From Aurelia coerulea (taxonomy: Eukaryota; Cnidaria; Scyphozoa; Semaeostomeae; Ulmaridae): 64,000 bases of DNA. The stretch covers positions 10,083,501 through 10,147,500 of the forward strand of contig CM076949.1 of assembly GCA_039566865.1 (NCBI GenBank), in the 5' to 3' direction. The first letter of the stretch is position 1; each line of letters begins with the position of its first letter. The notes under the pieces are model-generated. The model saw nothing but the letters and a program-made list of their open reading frames with translations. It was not told the origin of the DNA and searched no databases. A program made the position numbers and the translations under genes. Below are positions 44,201 through 53,711 of the stretch, piece by piece.

Positions 44201-44601
44201 ACTCTTGATATATGGTGGAGGCATCCCCACCTCTTAGATTAAAAGCATAAAATCCCTTATGTGTTAAGAAACGGCCTTATGTTTGGGACTTTCATAGGGG
44301 CGACACTTAAGAAATTGCCAGTCCTAGCTTTCACTTGCAATTTCATTGAGCTATTTTGACAGAAATATATTCCGCTTACATAAATGTTTTTACCTTTAAC
44401 AGAAAGACGAAAGAAAACTGAACAAGATGTGTACCATGTAATCAATATTTTCCCTCTATAAACTGCCGCAAAGAAGCATTTTACGATCGAAAACATTTCA
44501 TTTTCTCTGCTCGATCAGAATTTCGACGGCGTGAGTTTTTGCCTTCCATCCTTCGATTTAGGCAACATTAGTGCGCAGGCGCGCATCGTTTCCGCTCTGT
44601 C
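41262..44601. mobile_element. 3.3-kb foldback transposon with ~1-kb arms and 9-bp duplication
   Basis: Flanked by an exact 9-bp duplication TATGCTGTA (41253-41261 and 44602-44610). Termini GACAGAGCGGAAACGATGCG and its inverse; arms of about 1.01 kb (41262-42270 and 43585-44601) are nearly identical, to the point that a 79-residue frame at 41367-41606 reappears on the other strand at 44257-44496 without change. The 1.3-kb centre (42270-43585) has no recognisable transposase. The 9-bp duplication fits MULE-type insertion; classification is inferred. It interrupts the N-terminal region of LINE-X ORF2. Confidence 0.88.
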
Positions 44602-44961
44602 TATGCTGTAGGAAAATTATGTATTGTTTTCTGATTTTGGGGCAAATCGTGAAAGTAACACCAGCCACAATGTGGCGATGGAAGTACTTAAAGTGCACCT
44701 AAACCCAAAATGTTTTATCCTTGATTATGATAGAGGGCGTTGAGCTGAGTTGAAAACCGTAAACCGAATTGAATTCCGATGCGTGGTTCCGGAGTTATGC
44801 CCCACTAAAGTCGCGTTTTTGGACAATTTTTTGTGGACACTGCCGGGCTATTTTGACCAGTCTGGAGTCTGGGGCGATAGCGGATGTGACGTCGACTCAG
44901 GTATACACACTCAGGTCTCAGTGTAGCCTAAGTGATTTCGCAGTCAATTTTAGTGCCAGTG

Positions 44962-46451
44962 ATGGTTGCAGAAGGGAGGAAGGCAAGAAACAACGCAAAT
45001 CTGGTAAACAGATACGTGGCTGCTAATTGTGGAAATACTCACTGCAAAAAATGACAAAATTTCGGGAAATTTTGGGGAAACGGACACTTTCCCCATAATT
45101 TCCCAAGAAGGAAATGGAAATGTCTGTTTCCCTTCAATTTCCCAGATAAACTTGTCCGTTTCCCTTAAATTTCCAAGCAGAAACTAAAGGGAAATTTTGA
45201 TATTTTTGCAGTGACTTCAGATTTAAAGAATGGTATAACATTGCATGCTATTCCGTTTCATGGCAAAGAAAATACAACTGCAAAGGAGAGACTACGTGAA
45301 TGGATAGCGTTCGTGAAACAAAAACGTGCCAAATGGGAAGCTTCGACAGCATCTTGCTTGTGCTCAAAACACTTTAAACCCGAGGATTACTTGAGAAGAT
45401 TTAACTGGTCTGAGTTGCTGGTTGCTGGTCAGTTTGACACTCATTTCGGTCTGCTTTCGATGCCCTTGGAACGCTTACACGACACAGGCGAAATGAAACT
45501 CAGGTTGGGTTTCTGAGGTCGGTCAGATTTTTCAGGTCGATCTGAAATTTTCATGTGAGCAGAACGCATTGTTTATATTCTCGAAAATTTTGATAAGGCA
45601 GAAGATAAAATGATAACAAATAGTGAAAACTCGAAAACTCATGCTGAGAAACAGAAATGATATAAGCAAAAAACACCAAGGGAGGGTAATGCTAGTAATG
45701 CTAAGATTCCCGTTGCTCAGAGTTCCTCCGAGGCGCAAGGAAGGTCCGAGGCGTATATTTTAGAGTCTTAGTTGATGGAATGTGGTTTTTAAAATCATAC
45801 TGAAATGACTAGAAACTCATAACTAACCTTACCTAATACCACTCTGAACTCTGTTTAGAAGGAACATAAAAAAATGTCAAGCCAAGTAACAAGATTCACC
45901 AAGGGGCGCCACTAAGAACGGGCCTAATTTTTCACTGATCTTGTTTACGTACCTGCACAGATGCTCTGCTTCCAATTCCTAACCTTCCGCTTCATCCTCC
46001 ATAATAACACGTTCTTCAGGCGATAGGACATCACATAATTTCTATTAAAATCTTTATTGGTATTTTCAAACACTTTTCTCCTTGGAAACTCTCTCTAAAA
46101 ACCCCTTTGAAAGAACTTCCATGATCATAAGCCTAACTGTAAATGAATCACAACAGTCAACGAAATTGACCTGCTGACACTAAAATCACAATGACTCCAC
46201 ATTTTTGTACGAACACCCAATTAACATTTGACAACATTGGAAAGCGGATTCTTTATGCTTTTCAAACATCCTAATTGTTCCATTCAAAAGGTAATGCTAC
46301 CCAGGAGAATTACGTCATCTCTGCTGGACGAAAAATGTCACTCGCCAATGAGGAAAGGACACCTTGTGCGGTCGAGAGATGAAATTGGCGTCATACCAAT
46401 TCCAACAATCCATGCCGATAAACCTACAACAGACGACTGTGAGGAGGTCTG
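44962..46451 (+). pseudogene. THAP-domain transposase fragment, split by a MITE
   Basis: ATG 44962 opens MVAEGRKARNNANLVNRYVA, then ANCGNT (second zinc-ligand Cys). The CACTA-type MITE at 45040-45213 follows, then SDLKNGITLHAIPFHG (the usual H-x-F/I-P block), REWIAFVKQKRAKWEASTAS (invariant Trp) and CLCSKHFKPEDYLRRF (C-x2-H ligands, F/Y block), with a stop at 45514-45516. Removing the MITE and one ACT gives a continuous THAP reading. The first ligand Cys position appears as Tyr (RYVAANC). A later segment, HLVRSRDEIGVIPIPTIHA (about 46346-46405), resembles the AVPTIF end of THAP domains and may be another exon. Not expected to function. Confidence 0.68.
45040..45213. mobile_element. CACTA (EnSpm)-like MITE inside the THAP exon
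   Basis: A 174-bp element with ends CACTGCAAAAAAT and ATTTTTGCAGTG and a 3-bp duplication ACT (45037-45039 and 45214-45216). CACTR termini plus a 3-bp duplication are the CACTA/EnSpm hallmarks. The interior repeats GGGAAATT and TTTCCC words in both orientations. Exact excision restores the THAP frame, which fixes its boundaries. Confidence 0.82.
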
Positions 46452-46758
46452 ACTCAAACAAACTCTTTTTTGGTGCATTTTATTGGAACTTTGACTTCGT
46501 CTAAGCTTCGATATGAACGCCTCATCACAACTGGTTTATGACAGCGATCAATTCGTTCGATCATTTGTCATCCTGAGTAGTCGTCACTAGTTCCCAGGCC
46601 GTAGGTGCCCGGTAGTGTCCACAGTCCAAGCTCGACAAAATGCATTATAAAACGAGTTTGGAAAATGATTTTGGAAAATTTTTTTGGGTAGAATAGCATT
46701 TCTTGATGAGTTCTATCGGAAAATGAAATAAAAAATTTTGGGTTTATGTGCACTTTAA

Positions 46759-47195
46759 GGCAAAATTCGGCCTTTAGCATTTTAGATTAACCAGGTTTTT
46801 TTGCCATGACGATGGCAAGAACGAGAAAGAAGGAAAGTGCGCGAATAATGACGTAGTAAGAACAGACGCAGGGAGAGTTATCAGTGATACCGCAATTATA
46901 AGGTACAAATAGGCAAAACAAAGAAATGCAGTAGCAAGCAATCCACAGAGAGAAACACGCAGGAAAGCCTTCAGTGGGGAACGTCTGTAACTATAGCAAC
47001 CAACTCCTGCATGCCATTCATTAGTTCCTATCGGCATTGGAAACAAACAAGATCTCCTTGGCCACGCTTAACTTTGGAAACATTTGGAGGCAAACAAAGC
47101 ATATTGACGAGAAAATAGCCGCAGTCGCACCTTGGGGATGAAAAACATATTACAGTAAACATTACGTAATTTCTAATGTTTAGGATACAATAATG
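46759..47195. other. Presumed LINE-X 5' region
   Basis: Unique sequence between two insertions. A 90-residue minus-strand frame (47046-46774) is strongly hydrophobic (LLATAFLCFAYLYLIIAVSL) but shows no family signature. Its place suggests LINE-X 5' UTR or N-terminal coding; unproven. Confidence 0.3.
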
Positions 47196-48350
47196 GTTTT
47201 TTTTTTATTCATATTGAAATCTTACAATAATTCTACATTCTACTATACTTTTCTAATTACTATACAACACTACAGGGACGATACCATTAGGAGCAAAAGA
47301 CAATGACTACCCCATGGCCAATATGAAAAGACACGCAACGTCAAACTAAATATAACTACACTACGGACGATTTAAAAACTACGGAATACTATACTAGATT
47401 CCGCCTCACATCAGATATCAGGTCAGGGTTGCGATCAACGCGAGCGCAACTCATTTTGGTTGTTCAAAGTAAATCAAATGTCTCTCATCTGATGTGAAAC
47501 AGAATTTACAAGGAAAAAGAAAAATTTACGTTAAGATACTTGGTGGCTGCTTTGTGCATGACTGATGTTTGAAAGATCTTAGTCAAACCGACCAGTTTGG
47601 TGAATGTACTGTAAAGTTAGTTCGAGTATATTTCTGTTCAAGTCACAAGAAAGGTCTTGATCACCATATAATAAGAGCTGCACCAAAACATCATTTGAAA
47701 TATTGGTGATTTGTACAGATGGTCATAATAATTCAACAATTCCAGCGAGAAGATCTCGGCGTTGAGCATCAAATGAAGGGCAGAGCAACAAAAAGTGCTC
47801 CACGTCCTCAATGCCATCGCTTGTTGGGCACAACGGGTTTATGGTATCCCTAAAATTATGCTCGAATTTGTGGAAATTTAACTTGCTGAGACCAACCCTA
47901 AGTTGAGTAAGATAGGATAATCCCTTTGGATCGTGAATTCCAAAGACAGATTTTGCAGGGGGGCGGATTATTAAAAAGAGCTTTTTCTTAAAAACAGCAA
48001 TAGAAGGGGCAAGTCTCAATTCAGGCTCAAGCTTATTCCATTCAGATAAACAATTTGGATAGAAGGAAGACTTGAATTTTTCTGTCCTTGCCTTTAGTCG
48101 CCCAATGACATCCTGGTTGCGAAGACGGTACTGCGACAGATGAAGAGGGGGAATTGGAACTACTGTATACAATAATGGTACGACAAATGCAGACCAGGAA
48201 TAGCATTTATGAAAGGCTGTTGGAAACTTTAGAATTGCACGGTCACAGGGGAAAATTTTAAACACTTTTCCGTTGCAAAATGTTTCCAGAATCATTGCAT
48301 TTGTTTTTGGATGATGGATTATATTTGGAAACAAATAATAACACAAAACT
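47196..48350 (-). mobile_element. 5'-truncated LINE with poly-A tail (LINE-I)
   Basis: Minus-strand LINE 3' part. The T run at 47196-47206 is its poly-A tail. About 370 bp of 3' UTR (47207-47575) precedes the coding end. Related sequence lies at 53285-53675. Located in the presumed 5' region of LINE-X. Confidence 0.75.
47576..48346 (-). pseudogene. LINE-I C-terminal region with Cys/His motif
   Basis: A 207-residue frame (48346-47723): HLSQYRLRNQDVIGRLKART, SSFYPNCLSEWNKLEPELRL, SVFGIHDPKGLSYLTQLRVG, LSKLNFHKFEHNFRDTINPL, then C-PTSDGIEDVEHFLLLCPSF (conserved Cys/His knuckle). After a stop (47723-47725) the reading continues QITNISNDVLVQLLLYGDQD and LELTLQYIHQTGRF to about 47576. Same C-terminal domain type as LINE-X 33001-33560. 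The reverse transcriptase palm is lost by truncation. Confidence 0.8.
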
Positions 48351-48639
48351 CAGTAACATTCAAGAGGCCTAAGTTAAAGAAATTCAAAATGTTTGGCATA
48401 GGGCCTAAGGGAGCAACATGAGCATGCCAGGGGAGAAACGGGCAGTGGTTAAATAAAAAAAAATGTTGAGAAACGCCCACACAAAATCACGATCCGTAGA
48501 ACACCCAACCAAAACCACCGGAACCACCCCCAGATGCTACGAGGACCAAATGCCCCCGGAAAAACCACCCCAAATGATAATTTGAAGCAATTTCACCGCA
48601 GGCCCCCGATCACCGCAACACCCAGGAGAGCGGCCCCAA
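48351..48639. other. Presumed LINE-X 5' region
   Basis: No recognisable domain. A plus-strand frame at 48534-48824 runs into the next palindromic element. GC content is higher than its surroundings (AACCACCGGAACCACCCCCA). Confidence 0.3.
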
Positions 48640-49452
48640 TAGACGATTCCGGAAAAGATGGCGGACCTCATTTCACGCAATGCATGATAGGAATATGCCC
48701 CCTAGCAACGCATAGCTACCAAAACTTGCGACCGCAGCATAAAATCTTGACCACAGCTGCGACAGATTTAGGCTATGCCGTAGCAAATTTATCGTGCAAT
48801 CATGTGCAATCTACGCTCTTCTAAAGGCATATTCTGTTGGGCATCTCAAGTCTGTGAAGTCTTCTGAATACGGTAGACTTCGCAGAGAAAAATGTATCAG
48901 GTGTTAAAAGAATGCACATTCTGAAACGGTAGAGCTGGCAGACATGGCAGAGAAAAATTCCAAAAAAGAACGCACATTCTGAACTGAATGTGAGAGAGTT
49001 CGAATGCTGTGTTCGGCTCAGCGAATTGAAGCCATTGCAATGCATTATACTTTTGTTAAGCATTTACAAAATGTCATTCTCCTTTCGAATGTCAGGTTCT
49101 CTTCAACATCTCCTTGGTCAGTAAAGGTAAACAAAGTCAAACATCTTGTTGAATGACTTTACGAAACGACAAAATCAACTGGTCACTACATCTTGTTATT
49201 GTAGGAAAACTGAACAGAATCTGAACTGTAATTATTTATAAAAAAGACTGTATAAAGACAGCTTTCCCTCAAAACTGCGAGCGAAGACATAGAAGAGCGT
49301 AGATTTCACGATAAAGTTCTGACGGCCTATCGTAGCTGTGGTCAAGATTTTATGCTACGGTCGTAGGTTTTGGTAGCTATGCGTTGCTAGGGGGCATATT
49401 CCTATCATGCATTGCGTGAAATGAGGTCTGCCATCTTTTCCGGAATCGTCTA
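48640..49452. mobile_element. Foldback element, TAGACGATTCCGGAAAAG family, copy 1
   Basis: An approximately 813-bp element. The left arm TAGACGATTCCGGAAAAGAT, GGCGGACCTCATTTCACG and AATGCATGATAGGAATATGC is inverted at the right end (49330-49452). Terminal TA suggests a TA target. The interior contains CATATTCTGTTGGGCA and GAATACGGTAGACTT, which recur in the copy at 52628. No coding sequence. Confidence 0.8.
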
Positions 49453-50117
49453 TAGTCCCAGCAAGGGAAAATCCACGAACAAAGACCCCGCACAAACGTC
49501 TCCAAACATTTCCTTAATCAAATGTTTATTTTGTCAAGGAAAAAAAGTTTTCTACAAAGAAAGTGTGGATTAACGTAATTTAGTAATTTAGTAGCTACCG
49601 TTTATTTTCTCTCAAGAGTATTGCACTCGTCGTTCTTTTAAACTTTAATTCTGCTATTAAATTCTTTCAGAGCACTATATTAGTGTTGCAGCCACCATTC
49701 TTTGAAACTTTACCATAGCCCTTAGTTTTTGCTTTAGTCTCATATTAGCTTTATCGCAATAGCAAACATCAATTAATTAAATGTTTATTTTCTCAAGGAA
49801 AAAGAGTTTTCTACATGGAAAGTGTGGACTAAAGTAACTTAGTAGCTACAATTTATATTATAAAGAGTATTGCACTCATCATTCTTTAAAACTTTATTCT
49901 ACCAGTAACTTCTTTCAGAGCACTATATTAGTGCAGCCACCCATCTTTGAAACTTTACCATAGCCAGTAGTTTTTGCTTTAGTCTCATGTTAGCTTTACC
50001 ACAATAACAAACATCGATTAATTAAATGTTTATTTTCTCACAGAAAACAAAATATCAACACAAAAAGTGTGGATTAACGTAACTTAGTAGCTAAAATTTA
50101 TATTATAAAGATTATTG

Positions 50118-50261
50118 AAGGTGTTGTGGCGCAGTGGTGTAATCCTCTGACTTTGCAGCCAGAACAGTCAGACGGAGACAAGGGGTCGCGGACTAGATTA
50201 GGTCTGCTCTATTTCTGCGATCCCAGCGCTTGGAGCTGAAAAACGCAACTTCACCTTCACC
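50118..50261 (+). mobile_element. tRNA-derived SINE, copy 3 (B box deleted)
   Basis: Same position in the satellite as copies 1 and 2 (TATTG at 50113-50117 and 50262-50266), but about 42 bp are missing between CAGACGGAG and ACAAGGGGTCGCGG. This removes the B box (GGTTCGAAACC) and presumably promoter function. Confidence 0.85.
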
Positions 50262-50343
50262 TATTGCACTCATCATTCTTTAAAACGTAAGTTAGTAGCT
50301 ACAATATATATTCTCAAGAGTATTGCACTAATCATTCTTTTAA

Positions 50344-51223
50344 CCCTAATCCTACCGGGGGGGGGTGTTTTCCACCCCCCCCCCCCCTGTCGGTTTTTTG
50401 CAGAGCATTCTTTAACGACAAAAGCTATGACCCTCAAACTCTCTGACAATTACTAATTATCTATTAGCTACATTTTGACAATTAAATTTTTGAACAATAG
50501 GTGTCACGTGACAGGTGACACTACCATATTTGGAGCAAGGTATTGGAAAAATTAATGATTTTGATATTTTTACTACCAGAATTAGTTCCAAATGTTGACT
50601 ATTGTACTTTAAAAGAATCAGCAAACAATTAGCTTTCTATTGTTGTCAATAACAATGGAATTTGCTGACGTCAGCATTCTTAAATGATGACGTCACTCGG
50701 GCCGTCATTTTGGGTCATTTTGGCAAATTTTGAAGATTTTTCCAACAAATTTTGTTTAAAAAGCATAGAATTGCGTTATGCAATACTTTAAAAGCATTTC
50801 GAACCAATTATTATCAATTTTTGGCAGAAAAACACAGTTTTTAGTTATGACGTCATCAATTTTCGTCATTTTCTTCCAAAATAACGGTCTAAAAACACCT
50901 ATATGCATCATATTTGAAAGGGAAATGAATAATACGCCAAATAAGAATGGAAAAAGTCATTCAGATTACCTTTATTCCGTTTTTAGAACGAATAAGCTAG
51001 AAAACCATATATTTTGACATTTTCCGGCATTATGACGTCATAGTGACGTCACCTAATGAGGTAGCCACGCCCAAAACTACCAATCAGTTAAGAATAGTTA
51101 GGACTACGCCCTTGCAAAGCTTCAATGATTTCCCATTAGTCTACGGCCAATTATAGAGGGGGGGGGCGGAAAGCACCCCCCCCCCGGCTATGTTAGATCA
51201 AAAAAAGCCCGGTAGGATTAGGG
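50344..51223. mobile_element. piggyBac-like MITE, copy 4, in the satellite
   Basis: An 880-bp element flanked by TTAA (50340-50343 and 51224-51227) at the satellite word ATTCTTTTAAACTTTAG, so uninserted neighbours prove the TTAA duplication. Ends CCCTAATCCTACC and GGTAGGATTAGGG. G runs followed by C runs near both ends (50357-50390 and 51160-51186). The interior shares CACGTGACAGGTG, TACCATATTTGGAG and TGACGTCA words with copy 1. A 79-residue frame (50778-51017) has no domain. Confidence 0.92.
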
Positions 51224-51740
51224 TTAAACTTTAGTTCTGCTATTAACTTCTTTCAGAGCACTATATTAGTGCTGCAGCCACCATTCTTTGAAATTTTAAC
51301 ATAGCCATTAGTTTTTTCTTTAGTCTCATGTTAGCTTTACCGCAATAACAAACAAGGATTGATTAAATGTTTATTTTCTCAAGGAAAACAAAATATCAAC
51401 ACAAAAAGTGTGGATTAACGTAACTTAGTAGCTAAAATTTATATTATAAAGATTATTGCACTCATCATTCTTTAAAACTTATTCTTTGAAACTTTACTAA
51501 AGCCATTAGTTTTTTCTATAGTCTCAGGTTAGCTTTACTGCAATAACAAACATCGATTAATTAAATGTTTATTTTCTCAAGGAAAACAAAAAATCAACAC
51601 AAAAAGTGTGGATTAACGTAACTTAGTAGCTAAAATTTATATTATAAAGAGTATTGCACTTATCATTCTTTAAAACTTTAGTTCTGCTATCAACTTCTTA
51701 CAGAGCACTATATCAGTGTCAGTAGCACTATATCAGTTTT

Positions 51741-52420
51741 GCAGGTTTGTAAATGACTGCATGATTTAAAATGCTAAGAAACTTCTGTGGTTTGCACTCT
51801 TTTAACCATGTTTGAGTATTTCCTGATCAAAATTTCAACCATGCATGATCTAAGCAATTCGTACTTGAATACAAATAAAGTCAATCAGCAAGGACAATAG
51901 AGCAATGCAATACCAGCAATCCATGCTACCACAACTCCTAATGAAAAGGAACCTCACCTTCAATGAATCGAAAACAGAAACATACAGTGCTACGAGGGAT
52001 GACGAAAAACACATAGAAACATTGTCGATACCTCGGCTCACTCCTAAATACAACAGAATATTTCAAACAATCTTCGAAAAATATTACTAATGAATAGCAT
52101 GACAACATATGATCTGGTATGGAAAAACTGTAGCGTGTCAATTTCCACTAAAAATTCCGAATATTCGATTCCATGACAACCCCGATAATGCTTTACAACT
52201 CACATCTCTGGAAAATAAATGTAACAATGAGAGTTCAAATAAAGGCATATCAACGATAACGAAGAGTTGTCAGAAAACTTCTCAACATAACGTCGCCTAC
52301 AAACATATAAAATGGCCAACTCAAAGCCAGAATTAACTGCACAGAATACAATAAAACAATAGAAAACAGGCAGAATCAGATTGATCGGGCTCTAATTTTG
52401 GAGTAGGGTGTAAGATAATA
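51741..52420. other. No recognisable gene
   Basis: Only short overlapping frames on both strands (51850-52336) without domains. Confidence 0.4.
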
Positions 52421-52627
52421 GGGGAGACCCGGGTCAATTGTAACACTTTTGGAAAAATCAGCCATATCGTCTAGATAATGATAAATTGCGCTCTTGAAAG
52501 TAGATGATATTGTAGCTGCATCTCATGAATAAAATTGATCTTCTTTTTCATCACGTAGAACCAATCTTTGTGACGCTGTGATAGTTTAAAATCAGTGATC
52601 AAGTGTTTCAATTACCCCGTGTTACAA
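52421..52627. mobile_element. Candidate small MITE with GGTCAATTGTAACAC end
   Basis: GAGACCCGGGTCAATTGTAACAC at about 52424 and TTACCCCGTGTTACAAT at about 52612 are partly inverse and could be ends of a roughly 200-bp element. Its right end is cut by the foldback copy beginning at 52628. Weakly supported. Confidence 0.35.
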
Positions 52628-52970
52628 TAGACGACTCCAGAAAAGATGGCGGACCTCATTTCATGCAATGCATGATAGGAATATGCTCCCTAGCAACGCA
52701 TAGCTACCAAAATTTACGACTGCAGCATAATATCTTGACCACAGCTACAATTCATTTAGGCCGTAGCAAATTTATCGCGCAATCTACGCTGTTCTAAAGG
52801 CATATTCTGTTGGGCACCTGCAGTTTATGAAGTCTTATGAATACGGTAGACTTTGCAGAGGAAAATATCTCAGTTGCCAAAAGAGTGCACAATCTGAAAA
52901 CGATAGAACTGGTAGACTTGGCAAAGAAATATCCCAAAAGAACGCGCATTTGGAGCTGGAATGAGAGAGG
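52628..52970. mobile_element. Foldback element, TAGACGATTCCGG family, copy 2 (partial)
   Basis: TAGACGACTCCAGAAAAGAT, GCAATGCATGATAGGAATAT and CATATTCTGTTGGGCACC match copy 1 (48640-49452) to about GAGAGAGG, after which other sequence intrudes. A further match, GAATATTGTGTTCGGTGGAG and GCGAAGCCATTG, appears at 53676-53710, so this copy was itself split by the 52975-53675 block. The right arm is missing. Confidence 0.7.
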
Positions 52971-53064
52971 TCAAATGTTTATTTTATATATTCCATTATG
53001 AATTTTGCAAGACAAATTACTATTACGCAGCATACTAATTACTCTACGAAACACTGAATCAGGA

Positions 53065-53284
53065 AGATGTATTACCCCCCCCCCCCCCCCCAAAAGCCAC
53101 CCAAACGATTCGGACAAGTTGGTAAGTTTTAAACGACCTGTCAAAGAGGCTTTAACGAAACTATGTCTATGTCTCAGTCAAGGATTTGATATTAGAATTG
53201 GACGAATCGAGTGTGTGACCCCCGAGCCACGACTCCCCGAGCAGGCTACACCCCCCCCCCCCCCCGACCCACCCATTACATAAA
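53065..53284. repeat. Poly-C tracts
   Basis: C runs of 14-18 bases at about 53073-53089 and 53250-53266. They may be the ends of an undetermined element, but no TTAA or inverted partner was identified. Confidence 0.5.
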
Positions 53285-53675
53285 GATACACGTAATTTCT
53301 GCTAAGAAATAAATCAACCATACGGAACTTTACATATAAGATACCTTACGAAGATGTACTTGGTGGTTGAGTGAGATATGACTAGGTATGATGTAGTCCT
53401 AATCGAATCAACCAGTTTTGTGGATGAATTCTAGAGTCAATTCGAGAGTATTTTTGTTAACATCATTGGGAAAGTCTTTGTCACCACATAATAAAAGCTG
53501 CGTTAAGACTTCGTTTGGAATATTAACATATCCAAGTGGTCGTAGTAATGCTAATACTCGAGCGAGAAGATTTCGGCGTAGCAACGAGAAATGTTCCGTA
53601 TTTTCTATACCGTCGTTAGTAGGGCATATTGGGTTGATGGTATCCTTAAAATTGTGCTTGAACTTGTGAAAGTTG
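53285..53675 (-). pseudogene. LINE-I family C-terminal fragment
   Basis: Parallels 47560-47885 (for example AAAGTCTTTGTCACCACATA, TAATAAAAGCTGCG, GAGCGAGAAGATTTCGGCG, and GGGTTGATGGTATCCTTAAA). The minus strand would encode the Cys/His knuckle and the LLLYGD-type end, with frameshifts. Confidence 0.7.
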
Positions 53676-53711
53676 GAATATTGTGTTCGGTGGAGCGAGC
53701 GAAGCCATTGT

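Larger units (their letters stand above)
44692..46754 (+). mobile_element. THAP-containing TTAA transposon, Kolobok-like, internally deleted
   Basis: Inverted ends AGTGCACCTAAACCCAAAAT (left) and ATTTTGGGTTTATGTGCACT (right), each abutting TTAA (44688-44691 and 46755-46758). It holds remnants of a THAP zinc-finger coding region on the plus strand. THAP domains are found in transposases of the Kolobok and P superfamilies, and Kolobok elements duplicate TTAA, so Kolobok is favoured. The catalytic part of the transposase is not recognisable in the 2.06 kb. Confidence 0.7.
32448..49513 (-). mobile_element. LINE-X: a single minus-strand LINE expanded to 17 kb by nested insertions
   Basis: The satellite breaks off at TTAATTAAATGTTT (32434-32447) and resumes at TTAATCAAATGTTT (49514-49527), i.e. 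at the same position of the unit with a 14-bp duplication differing at one base. The intervening block ends on the left in a T run (poly-A tail of a minus-strand LINE). Coding pieces appear in LINE order reading right to left: 2A-like peptide and endonuclease (41261-36208), reverse transcriptase (35602-34035), C-terminal zinc-knuckle-like region (33560-33001). Gaps between pieces are explained by separate insertions listed below. The assignment of 44602-49513 to the LINE 5' region is inference; the rest is supported by restored frames. Confidence 0.78.
49514..51740. repeat. Satellite array, about 248 bp per unit (right block)
   Basis: Continuation of the 21345-32447 satellite beyond LINE-X, about five units once the SINE and piggyBac-like MITE are subtracted. 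The array decays near 51740 after CACTATATCAGTTTTGCAG. Confidence 0.92.

Noticed and set aside
46774..47046. Hydrophobic 90-residue minus-strand frame, possible membrane protein
   Set aside because: No signature or neighbouring coding exons; it lies in what is probably the LINE-X 5' region.
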